A stretch of DNA of 64,000 nucleotides, from NCBI RefSeq assembly GCF_029983095.1, contig NZ_CP120467.1, positions 2,216,501-2,280,500 on the forward strand, read 5' to 3'. The position numbers were made by a program, and so were the translations under genes. Each line of letters begins with the position of its first letter. Position 1 is the first letter of the stretch. The DNA comes from Enterococcus montenegrensis. Its GTDB lineage: Bacteria; Bacillota; Bacilli; Lactobacillales; Enterococcaceae. This document shows, in pieces, positions 29,794 through 38,414 of this stretch. The notes beneath the pieces were generated by a model. That model was not told where the DNA came from. It made no database searches and worked only from the letters and a program-made list of their open reading frames with translations.

Positions 29794-30781
29794 TTTGGCC
29801 TCCTTTAATTTCTTTTAGGAAGTCTTGAAATAATGCCGGAGCATTTTTGCCTTGGTAGATGATTTCGTACTCTTCTTTTAAAAGGGGTAACAATAAACGT
29901 TGATGTAAAGAAATAAACCGTTCATCAAATGCTGCCCCCACAAAAACGGGATACAAGTCTGCACCTTGATCGGTATAAGTTAACAGTTCATCAAAAGTAA
30001 GTTTTTTTTCACTGACTAAAATCGTTTTTTGACCAAAACGGGGTAATTCTTCAAACCAGGATTTTGTCGCCGCTTTTGCTGCTACTGGTCCAATAAAAAT
30101 CAATGCAGGATTATGCAAACCAGCTTTTTCCACTGTTTCATGAATTGTTGCAAGTGTTGCCACAACCTTTTTTTGTCGCCCCCAACTTCCCCATTCCACA
30201 ACTGTAACAGGCAGATTTTCACTGGCACCTTGGGTTAACATAATTTTAACGACAGCTGCTAATTTTTCCATTCCCATGTATAAAATGATTGTTCCACCAG
30301 CAGAAAGTTTAGCTAAAGGCTCTTGGGCAAATTCTTGCAACTGGGCTGTCGGTGTAGCTAGAAACACTTTTTCACTGACATGGCGCTCTGTAATCGCAAA
30401 TCCGGCATAGACAGATACACCAGAAGCACTGGTTATACCTGGATATACTGCATATTCTATCCCGTGTTTTGCTAAAGCCTGCACCTCTTCTTCAACGCGG
30501 CCAAAAATACCGGGATCGCCGCCTTTTAATCGGACAACATTATCATATTTTTTAGTAGCACTAATTAACTTTTCTTGAATTTCACTTTGGGTATAGGCAT
30601 GGTGTTCAGGTGCTTTTCCTACATAAACAAGTTTGGCATCCTCAGGGGCTAAATATAATAAAATTGGATTTAATAAGCGGTCATAAAAAATAATATCGGC
30701 ATTTTGCAAGGCTCGCAATCCGTGGTAAGTGATTAAAGCAGGATCGCCTGGGCCTGCACCAATTAAAGCAACTTTTCCCAT
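29783..30781 (-). CDS. cobA: Uroporphyrinogen-III C-methyltransferase with short HemD-like tail
   Basis: Residues ~1-240 form a SAM-dependent SUMT domain (VALIGAGPGDPALIT, VRLKGGDPGIFGR, VYPGITSASG, ILYMGM, ALIFIGPV). The last ~85 residues resemble only the start of a uroporphyrinogen-III synthase domain, which in full fusions (CobA-HemD) is about 240 residues. So either the synthase is truncated or the tail has another role. It methylates uroporphyrinogen III on the way to siroheme or cobalamin. Confidence 0.88.
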   Translation of the reverse strand: MGKVALIGAGPGDPALITYHGLRALQNADIIFYDRLLNPILLYLAPEDAKLVYVGKAPEHHAYTQSEIQEKLISATKKYDNVVRLKGGDPGIFGRVEEEVQALAKHGIEYAVYPGITSASGVSVYAGFAITERHVSEKVFLATPTAQLQEFAQEPLAKLSAGGTIILYMGMEKLAAVVKIMLTQGASENLPVTVVEWGSWGRQKKVVATLATIHETVEKAGLHNPALIFIGPVAAKAATKSWFEELPRFGQKTILVSEKKLTFDELLTYTDQGADLYPVFVGAAFDERFISLHQRLLLPLLKEEYEIIYQGKNAPALFQDFLKEIKGGQNGR

Positions 30782-30851
30782 TTTTTTGCTCCTTTTAAGC
30801 TAATTTTTTAGTCATTACTTCTAGGCTATTATCCCTTATCTTAAACAAAAA

Positions 30852-30890
30852 AACAAAGGCGCAACTCACGACTTCGTAAGTGCACCTTTA
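30852..30890 (-). terminator. Terminator downstream of metQ
   Basis: Minus strand: AAAGGTGCACTTAC gaagtc GTGAGTTGCGCCTTT followed by GTTTTTTTG, 12 bases after the metQ stop. Confidence 0.8.
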
Positions 30891-30901
30891 CTTATTTTTT
30901 A

Positions 30902-31750
30902 TTATTTTGCGTCAACGATTTTAACAGAGCCTTTCCATTTATCGTCAACAAATTTTTTCACTTCATCGCTGTGTAATACTTCCAACAATTTTTTAATTGC
31001 GGGTTTCGTTTCATCACCTTTGCGTACTGCGATAATGTTAGCATAGGGTGAATTATCATCATCGTGCATCAAGGCATCTTTTTCTGGGTTTAAACCAGCA
31101 GTTAAAGCAAAGTTCGCATTAATTGCAACCAAGGCATCTTTTTCATTTTCATAGGTTGGAACCAATAAACCTGGGTCGATATCGTGTTTAAATTTTAAGT
31201 CTTTTTTGTTTTCAGCAATATCATCGAAGGTCGCAGTTGTTTTTTCAACACCGTCTTTTAATTTGATTAGGCCCGCATTTTCAAGAATTGTTAAGATACG
31301 ACCCCAGTCAGTATTGGAGTTTGAAGTAATGACAGTCGTACCCTCTTTAATGTCATCTACACTTTTAATACCTTTTGAATAAATGCCCATCGGTTCAATA
31401 TGAACGGCACCTGCATCGACAAAGTCATAACCATTTTCTTTGACTTGGTCATTGAAATACGGTTTGTGTTGGAAATAGTTGGCATCAATTTCTTTTTCTG
31501 CCAATAACTTATTTAACAATGTGTAATCGGTAAAAGATTTCACTTCCAAGTCCACGCCTTCTTTTTTCAATAAAGGTTTGGCTTCGTTTAAGATTTCCGC
31601 ATGAGGACTTGTTGTCGCCCCAACGATTAATTTTGTTTCTTTGGCATCTGATGAAGAACTAGCTTTCTCATCTTTTGATCCGCCATTGCCACAAGCGGCT
31701 AAAGTAATTGTTGCAAGCAATACTGTTGCTAAACCAAATAATTTTTTCAT
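30902..31750 (-). CDS. metQ: Methionine ABC transporter substrate-binding lipoprotein MetQ
   Basis: This 282-residue protein has a signal peptide and a lipobox (TLAAC, Cys at residue ~20), followed by a Ser/Lys/Asp linker and a NlpA-family domain (LIVGATTSPHAEIL, NYFQHKPY, PMGIYSKG). It binds methionine at the outer membrane face. Start chosen at MKKLFGL (31750), 8 bases after GAGGAG; MKM at 31756 is an alternative. Confidence 0.95.
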   Translation of the reverse strand: MKKLFGLATVLLATITLAACGNGGSKDEKASSSSDAKETKLIVGATTSPHAEILNEAKPLLKKEGVDLEVKSFTDYTLLNKLLAEKEIDANYFQHKPYFNDQVKENGYDFVDAGAVHIEPMGIYSKGIKSVDDIKEGTTVITSNSNTDWGRILTILENAGLIKLKDGVEKTTATFDDIAENKKDLKFKHDIDPGLLVPTYENEKDALVAINANFALTAGLNPEKDALMHDDDNSPYANIIAVRKGDETKPAIKKLLEVLHSDEVKKFVDDKWKGSVKIVDAK

Positions 31751-31801
31751 TTTCATTTCTCCTCTACAATTTAATAATTTAATTGTGAAACTTCGCCGCA
31801 A

Positions 31802-32488
31802 TTAGCGCTTGTCTAATTTTTGCGTGAAGTAATCTCCCAAGCCTTGAACAACAAAAACGATTAGTAACATAATCACCGTTGCAACTAAAGTGACCGTTTG
31901 ATTGCCTAATTGGAACCCTTCTGACCAAGCAAGAGAACCTAAGCCACCAGCGCCGATTGCACCAGCCATAGCGGTAAAACCAATCATAGAAACAGATGTC
32001 ACGGTAAAGCCAGAAACCAAAGCCGGCATACTTTCAGGCACTAAAATTTTATAAATAATCTGCCAGTAGTTAGCCCCCATCGCATTGGCGGCTTCAATCA
32101 CCCCTGAAGAAACTTCGCGAAAAGCAATTTCCACTAGGCGAGCATAAAATGGTACCGCCGATAAAATCAAAGCTGGTAAGGCTGCACTAGCACCGATCAT
32201 ACTCCCCACCAACGTTTTGGTAAATGGAATAATTAATACCATTAAAATCATAAAAGGTGTAGAACGAAAGATGTTACTGATGATGGACACCACATTATAT
32301 AAAATTTGGTAACCGGCACTTTTTTTTCGTCCTAAGCTATATAGTAATAAGCCTAACAAAATTCCTAAAACAAAAACCACAACCATGGAAACAATTGACA
32401 TATAAAGCGTATCAACGGTGGATGTTTGCATCTTTGCCCAATCGACTTTGTCAAAGTTTAAATATGTTTCAGCAAAACTCTTATCCAC
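31802..32488 (-). CDS. metP: Methionine ABC transporter permease
   Basis: This 228-residue protein has five membrane helices and the permease EAA-type loop (AANAMGANYWQIIYKILVPES) that docks to MetN. It overlaps metN by 8 bases and precedes metQ in a metN-P-Q operon. Confidence 0.95.
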   Translation of the reverse strand: MDKSFAETYLNFDKVDWAKMQTSTVDTLYMSIVSMVVVFVLGILLGLLLYSLGRKKSAGYQILYNVVSIISNIFRSTPFMILMVLIIPFTKTLVGSMIGASAALPALILSAVPFYARLVEIAFREVSSGVIEAANAMGANYWQIIYKILVPESMPALVSGFTVTSVSMIGFTAMAGAIGAGGLGSLAWSEGFQLGNQTVTLVATVIMLLIVFVVQGLGDYFTQKLDKR

Positions 32489-33515
32489 GATGCAACACCT
32501 CCACTCCTACTTGTTGGGCAGAAAAGAATGCCATGGTTCCATTAACCGCGTCGTCAGCTCCGGTAATCAAGACCGTCAAAGAGCCAAAAGAGTTGTCTTT
32601 TGATTGCCGAATATTCCCATAGACGACGTTAATATCAACATCAAATTTGCGAATTGCTTGTGAGATTACCGGTTCATTGGCATTATCGTCTTTAAAAATT
32701 AACGTCGCTAACACACCATTAGGATTTTCAGCGATAAATTCTTGTAAAACTTCTTTTGGTTCTTCACTTGGCTGTAAGTCTTGTTGAACAAAACGTTTGG
32801 TAACAGCCTGTTTAGGATTACGAAAGACCTCAGAAACTTGACCTTCTTCCACAATCTTACCCAATTCCATCACCGCTACTTTATTACAAATTTTGCGGAT
32901 GACGTTCATTTCATGGGTAATTAATACAATTGTTAAGTTTAATTTCTGGTTGATATCTAATAATAAGTCCAGTACTTCATCGGTCGTTTGCGGATCTAGC
33001 GCACTCGTCGCTTCATCACAAAGTAAAATCTTAGGATCATTGGCTAGCGCTCGAGCAATTCCTACCCGTTGCTTTTGCCCACCGGATAATTGTGCCGGAT
33101 AAGCATCTCCTCGACCTTCTAAATTTACTAATGCAAGAAGTTCTTTGGCTTTTTGCTGCCGCTTCTCTTTTTTAATCCCTGCTAATTCCATCGGTAATTC
33201 AATATTTTCTAGAACTGTTCTGGACCATAAGAGATTGAAATGTTGAAAAATCATTCCCACGTTTTTACGAAACTCACGTAATTCTTTGCTCTTCAATTTG
33301 CCGATATCTTGTCCATCAACGACAACACTGCCGTCAGTTGCTAATTCTAGCCCATTTAACAGGCGAACCAATGTCGATTTACCTGCACCAGAGTAGCCGA
33401 CAATACCATAGATGTCACCTTTATCAACAGTCAGAGAAACACCGTCTACAGCCTGGATTGTCTGTTTTTTGACATTAAAACTCTTTTTGACATCCGTTAA
33501 TTGGATTAAAGCCAT
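32481..33515 (-). CDS. metN: Methionine ABC transporter ATP-binding protein MetN
   Basis: The ATPase domain has Walker A (GYSGAGKSTL), signature (LSGGQKQR) and Walker B (ILLCDEATSALD). The C-terminal ~75 residues form the NIL regulatory domain that binds methionine (transinhibition). Start at MALIQLTDV (33515), behind GAGGCTGAAAAA; the upstream codons MKYEKKKEAEK are in the leader. First gene of the operon, controlled by the T-box. Confidence 0.95.
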   Translation of the reverse strand: MALIQLTDVKKSFNVKKQTIQAVDGVSLTVDKGDIYGIVGYSGAGKSTLVRLLNGLELATDGSVVVDGQDIGKLKSKELREFRKNVGMIFQHFNLLWSRTVLENIELPMELAGIKKEKRQQKAKELLALVNLEGRGDAYPAQLSGGQKQRVGIARALANDPKILLCDEATSALDPQTTDEVLDLLLDINQKLNLTIVLITHEMNVIRKICNKVAVMELGKIVEEGQVSEVFRNPKQAVTKRFVQQDLQPSEEPKEVLQEFIAENPNGVLATLIFKDDNANEPVISQAIRKFDVDINVVYGNIRQSKDNSFGSLTVLITGADDAVNGTMAFFSAQQVGVEVLHRG

Positions 33516-33561
33516 TTTTTCAGCCTCTTTCTTTTTTTCATACTTCAAGCCATAAAAAAAC

Positions 33562-33858
33562 AGCTTGCCATCCTTGTAATTCTTTCAATTACAAAAGGAC
33601 GAAAAGCTGTCGCAATTTCGTGTTACCACCTTAATTTGTTATAGTCTCACAACTATAACCTTATCCAGTACTTACCTCTTGGTGCATACTGTCGTGCTAT
33701 AACGGGCACCCCCGTAATAAGCTTGCCAGCGGCTCACTTATTCTGCTCAAAGACCATCTTCCATCTTACCTTCATTACCTGTTTGCAGCATCTCCAGGCT
33801 CTCTGTGAAATGTCGGTGACATGTACTCTTCTTTTCAAAGCTTTCAAGTTATTGGTGA
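33562..33858 (-). promoter_or_regulatory. T-box riboswitch (methionine-type) for metNPQ
   Basis: The minus strand carries a Stem I with the AGAGAGC..GATG element, a T-box sequence AAGGTGGTAACACG whose TGGT would pair with an ACCA tRNA end (discriminator A, as in tRNA-Met). A terminator follows with ACAGCTTTTCGTCC pairing toward GGATGGCAAGCTGT and a T7 tail just before metN. ATG triplets occur at the 3' side of Stem I where the specifier should be. Uncharged tRNA-Met would stabilise the antiterminator and turn on methionine uptake. Confidence 0.88.
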
Positions 33859-33859
33859 A

Positions 33860-33888
33860 ATTATAACAAGCTAAAAATCGCCTGTCAA
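33860..33888 (-). promoter_or_regulatory. Sigma-A promoter of the metNPQ operon
   Basis: Consensus TTGACA (plus coordinates 33883-33888), 17-base spacer and TATAAT (33860-33865) on the minus strand, directly upstream of the T-box leader. Confidence 0.85.
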
Positions 33889-33905
33889 TTATTTTCAGAA
33901 AAATT

Positions 33906-34244
33906 TTACAGTTCGTTGAATTCTGTGGCATCGACATCTTTAAATGCCACCAACCACGCATTCATTTCATCTTCATCATTTAAAACGTTAATATTTTCTA
34001 GCGCTTTTTCATTCACAGAAGAAATCGTACCTGTTAGAGGTGCGGGAAATTCTTGCACGGCTTTTTCAGCTTCCACTTCGACTAGCGGTGTGCCTTGTTT
34101 AAACGTTTGACCGGCTTTTGGCAATGAGGCAAAGGTTACTTTACCTAAATCAGATTGCGCAGCTTCCGTTAAACCAACGACATACTCATTTCCATTGTAC
34201 AATACCCACAAATTATCTTTTGTTTTCAAACATTTTTGTTGCAT
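33906..34244 (-). CDS. gcvH: Glycine-cleavage H-like lipoyl carrier protein
   Basis: This 112-residue protein with the lipoyl domain has the attachment Lys in VEAEKAVQEFPAP. No glycine-cleavage P or T genes are nearby; in many Firmicutes such a GcvH serves as lipoyl donor for other complexes. Start at MQQKCLKTKD, one base after the arsC-like stop. The gcvH/arsC-like pair beside met transport genes is also seen in Bacillus (yusH-yusI). Confidence 0.88.
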   Translation of the reverse strand: MQQKCLKTKDNLWVLYNGNEYVVGLTEAAQSDLGKVTFASLPKAGQTFKQGTPLVEVEAEKAVQEFPAPLTGTISSVNEKALENINVLNDEDEMNAWLVAFKDVDATEFNEL

Positions 34245-34245
34245 C

Positions 34246-34602
34246 TTATTTCGCGACCCCTTCATATTCAGTTTCTTTAAAGCCAATCGACAAAAGTTTG
34301 TCGTCACGCACTAAAATTGGACGTTTGATTAACATCCCATCACTTGCCAATAATTCGCTAGCTTCTTGTATCGATAAATTAGGCACTTGATCTTTTAAAC
34401 CCATTTCACGATACTTCATACCACTTGTGTTAAAGAAGCGGCGTACTGGCAAATCACTTTCTTCCATCCACTGCATTAATCTTGCAGCAGTCGGTGGATT
34501 TTGAACCATATCAATGGTTTGAACCGCAATTTCTTGTGAATCCAACCAAGCTTTTGCTTTTTTGCACGTACTACATTTTGGATACCAATATAAAGTCAGC
34601 AT
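34246..34602 (-). CDS. ArsC/Spx-family thioredoxin-fold protein
   Basis: This 118-residue protein has the N-terminal Cys-x-x-Cys of the family (YPKCSTCKKAKAWL) and the RPILV block (LIKRPILVRDDK). It is related to arsenate reductase-like YusI and to Spx; it lacks visible Spx-specific features, so I leave the precise role open (thiol redox chemistry likely). Directly upstream of gcvH. Confidence 0.85.
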   Translation of the reverse strand: MLTLYWYPKCSTCKKAKAWLDSQEIAVQTIDMVQNPPTAARLMQWMEESDLPVRRFFNTSGMKYREMGLKDQVPNLSIQEASELLASDGMLIKRPILVRDDKLLSIGFKETEYEGVAK

Positions 34603-34646
34603 AGCATTGCTCCTTTACTTTTATTTCCGCTTTCACTTTACCACGT

Positions 34647-35840
34647 TTAAGCTAAAGTAGCATCTTTTTCCTCTTTTTTCGTCTCTGCTTGGTAACGCAT
34701 CGATAAAATGAGGCCGATGCCGATCATATTGCTTAAAATAGCCGAGCCACCTTGACTAATAAAGGGCAATGGAATCCCTGTTAATGGCAAAAGACCAATA
34801 TTGGCGCCAATATTTTCAAAAACGTGAAATAAGATCATCATAATAATACCAGTAGCAATGTAAGCATAAAACTCATTATTTGTATCAAAGCACACGCGAA
34901 TCATATGATAAATTAAAATAAAATACAAGAGGATGACAAACGCACTTCCAATAAAGCCAAAATTTTCGCCAATAATCGTAAAAATCATATCAGATTCTCT
35001 GACTGGTACATAAACATCGCTAACATTAAAGCCTTTTCCTGTCATCCCACCAGAACCAATAGCAAGTAAGCCATATGCTAGTTGATAAGAATTTCCTTGC
35101 ATATCATGGAAAGGATTTAACCATGAGTCGATGCGGGCAAATTGATAGGATTTAAAGCCGACGTGATACAAAAGATCTCGTCCTACCTCAGTTGTCACTA
35201 AGAAAATCGTGCCCCCACCCACAATCGCAAAAATCGCAATTAGCGGAATTAAAATGCGCCAGGATATTCCAGACATCAAAAAGACGCCCCCGATAATCGC
35301 TACAAACACCAACATGGTCCCAAAGTCTTTTTGCAACATCACTAAAACCAAGACTGGCAGTGAAACAGCTAAAATCTTTAATATCAAAAGACCATCTGTA
35401 GGTAAATTACGATTACGGTATTTCACATTGTGCGTCGTTACGACTAATGCCAACATCAAAATTAACGCAATTTTCATAAGTTCGGCGGGTTGGAAATTTA
35501 CCGGCCCAAAAGTAAACCAGTTTTTAGAACCCGTGACACTTTCTAAATTTCGGTCGTAAAACTTCAATAATAAGGTCATAATCACTAGACCGGCACCATA
35601 AATGTAGGGTGTCAACTTCCAAATCCACTTTGATTTCATATGCATAATCACCACAACCGCTACTGTGCCGACCCCATACCAAACAGCTTGTTTGGCAACA
35701 CCGGCCAATACATTAGGACTGTTACGATCATGGGTCAAGGCGACATACAAGGCTGCCAACCCGATTAAACACAACAGAAAGACTGGCAATATCACGCCAT
35801 AATCAATCCGATTATCATTTCTTGCTCGTCTATTTTCCAT
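34647..35840 (-). CDS. rodA: SEDS-family peptidoglycan glycosyltransferase, RodA/FtsW type
   Basis: About ten membrane helices and the SEDS signature near the C-terminus (GLLPLTGIPLPFISQGGSA), with the large loop containing YVPVRESDMIFTIIGENFGF. Polymerises lipid II in cell elongation or division; the sequence fits RodA somewhat better than FtsW, but this is not certain. Start at MENRRARND (35840) behind AGAGGAAGC. Confidence 0.88.
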   Translation of the reverse strand: MENRRARNDNRIDYGVILPVFLLCLIGLAALYVALTHDRNSPNVLAGVAKQAVWYGVGTVAVVVIMHMKSKWIWKLTPYIYGAGLVIMTLLLKFYDRNLESVTGSKNWFTFGPVNFQPAELMKIALILMLALVVTTHNVKYRNRNLPTDGLLILKILAVSLPVLVLVMLQKDFGTMLVFVAIIGGVFLMSGISWRILIPLIAIFAIVGGGTIFLVTTEVGRDLLYHVGFKSYQFARIDSWLNPFHDMQGNSYQLAYGLLAIGSGGMTGKGFNVSDVYVPVRESDMIFTIIGENFGFIGSAFVILLYFILIYHMIRVCFDTNNEFYAYIATGIIMMILFHVFENIGANIGLLPLTGIPLPFISQGGSAILSNMIGIGLILSMRYQAETKKEEKDATLA

Positions 35841-36203
35841 GCTTCCTCTTCTTTCCAAAAAGACTTTGCAAACTTCTAAAAATTAGATACGACAGTAAAA
35901 GCTCGCTAAATTCCTACATTCATTTACGTTTACGTAAAATTTCGCCTTCGCATCTAAAAGATTCGTTTGTAAAGCTAGACACTGCTGGCTGATTGCAACA
36001 GCGTTTTTCCTACGTTAGATAATATAAACTAAAAATCGAGTAAAAAAGTACACTTCCCCATTATAGTTGTTAATGAAAAGAAAGAAAAGAAGGGAATTAG
36101 ACCCTAGGAAAAATTTAAAAACTTTACTTATACGGCCTAAAAAAAGACCTGAAAAATTGTATAAAAAAGGATCGTCATAAACCTAGTTCCGTAAATTTTG
36201 CGG
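35841..36203. other. Intergenic region without a gene
   Basis: About 360 bases upstream of the rodA-type gene. It contains a small hairpin TTTACGTTTACGTAAA (35923-35938) and AT-rich sequence. No conserved regulatory element is recognised. Confidence 0.5.
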
Positions 36204-36246
36204 ATAAAAAAAAGACTTAAGCCAACAAATGCTGCCAGCTTAAGCC
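36204..36246 (-). terminator. Terminator of the DUF2187 gene
   Basis: Minus strand GGCTTAAGC tggcagcatttgtt GGCTTAAGTC followed by T8. Confidence 0.75.
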
Positions 36247-36255
36247 GTAAGAAAA

Positions 36256-36495
36256 CTATTTTAGTTTTTCCAGTTCTTTATAATTGATAATCATCACACC
36301 ATTACTTTGTGTCATTAATTGTTGATTATCACCCGTTTCGTCAATTTCAACGACTGCAGAATTTTTTAACTGTTTCGTGACGGTACCGGTCTGCGGTTTT
36401 CCGTAAATTGTAAATTTCACATGGGTATCGACCTGAAATCCTTTACCTGCATCTGACGGAATGATTGTTGTTTCAAACTTACCAAAACTTGCCAC
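36256..36495 (-). CDS. DUF2187 family small protein
   Basis: This 79-residue beta-rich protein (VKFTIYGKPQTGTVTKQLKNSAVVEI) is of the YkvS/DUF2187 type found across Firmicutes. Function unknown. GGGAGGTTTTCTATA precedes the ATG. Single-gene unit with its own terminator. Confidence 0.82.
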   Translation of the reverse strand: MASFGKFETTIIPSDAGKGFQVDTHVKFTIYGKPQTGTVTKQLKNSAVVEIDETGDNQQLMTQSNGVMIINYKELEKLK

Positions 36496-36580
36496 TATAG
36501 AAAACCTCCCTTTAATTAATACTAGTATACCACACTTTGTGAAAATTTTCTAAGTCCTCGTTTCATAGAAGGGTTTTGCC

Positions 36581-36608
36581 TTTACAAATATTTTATTTTT
36601 GCTATAAT
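36581..36608 (+). promoter_or_regulatory. Promoter of tRNA-Thr
   Basis: TTTACA (36581-36586), 16-base spacer, TATAAT (36603-36608), 12 bases upstream of the tRNA. Confidence 0.7.
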
Positions 36609-36620
36609 TTCTAACGTACT

Positions 36621-36693
36621 GCCAGCTTAGCTCAGTAGGTAGAGCAACGCACTCGTAACGCGTAGGTCACAGGTTCGATCCCTGCAGCTGGCA
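36621..36693 (+). tRNA. tRNA-Thr (anticodon CGT)
   Basis: Acceptor stem GCCAGCT/AGCTGGC with discriminator A, D-arm GCTCAGTAGGTAGAGC, anticodon loop CTCGTAA (CGT, reading ACG) and T-arm with GGTTCGATCC. No encoded CCA. The 3' 43 bases form one copy of the prophage attachment site and are intact. Confidence 0.95.
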
Positions 36694-36695
36694 TA
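36651..36695 (+). repeat. attL: 45-bp prophage attachment repeat (tRNA-Thr 3' end)
   Basis: From ACTCGTAACGCG to CTGGCATA; identical to positions 61655-61699. Bases outside the repeat differ on both sides. Confidence 0.95.
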
Positions 36696-36700
36696 TATAG

Positions 36701-36731
36701 AAGCCTTGATAATTCAAGGTTTCTTTTTTTG
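36701..36731 (+). terminator. Hairpin terminator inside attL flank
   Basis: GAAgCCTTGA taat TCAAGGtTTC followed by T7, just after attL; it would stop tRNA read-through into the prophage. Confidence 0.8.
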
Positions 36732-36755
36732 TACACTTGACCTAAATCTTACTTT

Positions 36756-36774
36756 GGGGCAGGTTTTGGGGCAG
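36756..36774 (+). repeat. Arm-type integrase-site candidates, left (GGGGCAG x2)
   Basis: GGGGCAG at 36756 and 36768, 12 bases apart. The same pair with the same 12-base spacing and orientation lies near attR (61544 and 61556). Confidence 0.55.
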
Positions 36775-36780
36775 AGATTT

Positions 36781-37157
36781 ATAATTACTTCTATTAAATA
36801 ACAACTACTTACCATATTAAAATGACAACTCTCAGCTTAAATGATATCCTTTAAACGGGAATATTCTCCCAAATTAAAAGAGTAGCACCTCACCTAGAAA
36901 TCTTCCCCAAGCTGACTAAGTGTGCTACTCTTTTTATGGAGTATATTGTTGCTAACAGCATTATAGTATATTGTTGTTTCAAATATTGCAAAAGATATAC
37001 TGATTAATGGCAAAAACAATGTTAAACTAAGTATGTGGTCAATTCCTTAGTGACTCCTTTTTTCTAACCTTGGCCACGCACCTACTCCTTTTTGGGGTAG
37101 GTTTTTTATTTGTGTCTGATATAATATAGTTATGTAAAAATGAAGGTGGGGATTTAA
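36781..37157. other. Intergenic region with several hairpins, no supportable gene
   Basis: A 12-bp stem AAAGAGTAGCAC/GTGCTACTCTTT (about 36880-36934) with a large loop and a terminator-like CCTACTCC ttttt GGGGTAGG plus T6 (about 37082-37108) suggest one or more short transcripts. No reading frame with a proper start signal is seen. Confidence 0.5.
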
Positions 37158-38372
37158 GTGAAAAAAGTGTTAGGGGCATTTTTTATATTTGTAAGTTTAA
37201 CAATCGCAGGGTGCTCATCAAACGTTACTACCGACGATTTAAAAGCAAATGATTGGATTATTGAAGCGGCTAATAAAGACGACAAAGAAGCTTTTGACGT
37301 AATAGCTACTTTTTCAGATCATGTTATGACTTTGAAAGCTGATACTTCTAGCATGAAGTCTAGCGCTAAAAACGATTGGGAGAGCTTTGGCGAAGAACTT
37401 GGAAAACAAATTGCTGGTCAAATGAATATTACTTACGAATATGAATTGAAAAAGGATGAAATTAAACTCCAACTCACAGAAGATACTGATAAAGAGGCTT
37501 ATTACAAAGTAACTAAAGAAGATAAAAACATTATTTTCACACCAGATAAAGAAAAAAATGACGATCCTGACCAAGGAAAGAAAATGATTTTCAAGCCTTA
37601 TAAGAAATCAAAAACAGAGTCGCCCAGTACGACTTCCACATCAACTAAAGAAAAAGAAGTTGCGTCTATTAACGAATACATTAAAAAGTTTAAAAATAAG
37701 TCTTTAGTAGTTCATAACGAGAAAAAAATGTCGAAAGATGATTTTGGCGTGGCTCCAATGACAGCAAAAGATGCCGCCATGTTCTCGCTTATTGATACAG
37801 ACAATGAAGACGATCAAAAAAATGCTCGCATTTTCGTATTTGATAATTTAAAGGACCTTAGAGAAACAAAGAAATATTATGACGATTTAGGAAAAGGCTC
37901 AGCCATGCTTTTTTCATATACCGCAACCGATGAAGACAATTTAGTGCTAATGCAATTTAATGGTGATTTTGATCAAAAACTCGTCGAAAAATATACTGAT
38001 GCTGCTTCATTAAAACTAACTGAACCTCCGTTTGATACTACTAAGAAAAATGAATCAAGTTCTTCCGAAGATGTTCAAAGTAATGAACCTGCTTACTCAG
38101 AAGAAAGCTATCAAACTCCCGAAGTCGAAAATCAAACAGAACCTAGTCAATCCACCCAACAGCAAAATCAAGAAGTAGCTGAAAATGAACCAACGCGTCA
38201 AACACAATCTCCGGAACCCGCCGAAGAGCAATATACTACCGTTCAAAATGGTGAAGGGCCTCCTCAAGTGGCAGCACGAGCCGGGATTTCAGTCGATCAA
38301 TTGTATCAACTTAATGGTATCGATCCTAATAATTTCTTATTATATCCTGGTCAACAATTACGAGTAAAATAA
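37158..38372 (+). CDS. LysM-domain lipoprotein (prophage cargo)
   Basis: GTG start with GGTGGGG upstream. The 404-residue protein has a lipobox (TIAGC, Cys at residue ~19), a first globular region (residues ~20-155) with a beta-rich, DUF-like character, a second region (~170-300), an acidic Ser/Glu/Gln-rich linker and a C-terminal LysM motif (residues ~357-404, VAARAGISVDQLYQLNGI, YPGQQLRV) that binds peptidoglycan. It is on the opposite strand to the lysis genes, with its own terminator, as expected of a lysogenic-conversion gene. Function unknown; surface exclusion or host fitness are possible. Confidence 0.8.
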   Translation: MKKVLGAFFIFVSLTIAGCSSNVTTDDLKANDWIIEAANKDDKEAFDVIATFSDHVMTLKADTSSMKSSAKNDWESFGEELGKQIAGQMNITYEYELKKDEIKLQLTEDTDKEAYYKVTKEDKNIIFTPDKEKNDDPDQGKKMIFKPYKKSKTESPSTTSTSTKEKEVASINEYIKKFKNKSLVVHNEKKMSKDDFGVAPMTAKDAAMFSLIDTDNEDDQKNARIFVFDNLKDLRETKKYYDDLGKGSAMLFSYTATDEDNLVLMQFNGDFDQKLVEKYTDAASLKLTEPPFDTTKKNESSSSEDVQSNEPAYSEESYQTPEVENQTEPSQSTQQQNQEVAENEPTRQTQSPEPAEEQYTTVQNGEGPPQVAARAGISVDQLYQLNGIDPNNFLLYPGQQLRVK

Positions 38373-38374
38373 AA

Positions 38375-38412
38375 AAAAGCCCTGACCTCAACTAAGAGAC
38401 CAGGGCTTTATT
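38375..38412. terminator. Bidirectional terminator between lipoprotein and amidase
   Basis: AAAAAAAGCCCTG acctcaactaagagac CAGGGCTTTATTATTT; A and T runs on both sides serve both convergent genes. Confidence 0.85.
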
Positions 38413-38414
38413 AT

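Noticed and set aside
36895..37065. Minus-strand frame of about 40 codons with a hydrophobic start (LPLISISFAIFETTIYYN), considered as an Fst-like type I toxin
   Set aside because: It lacks a ribosome binding site near the TTG, and its sequence does not match the Fst pattern; it runs through the hairpin region and may be chance.
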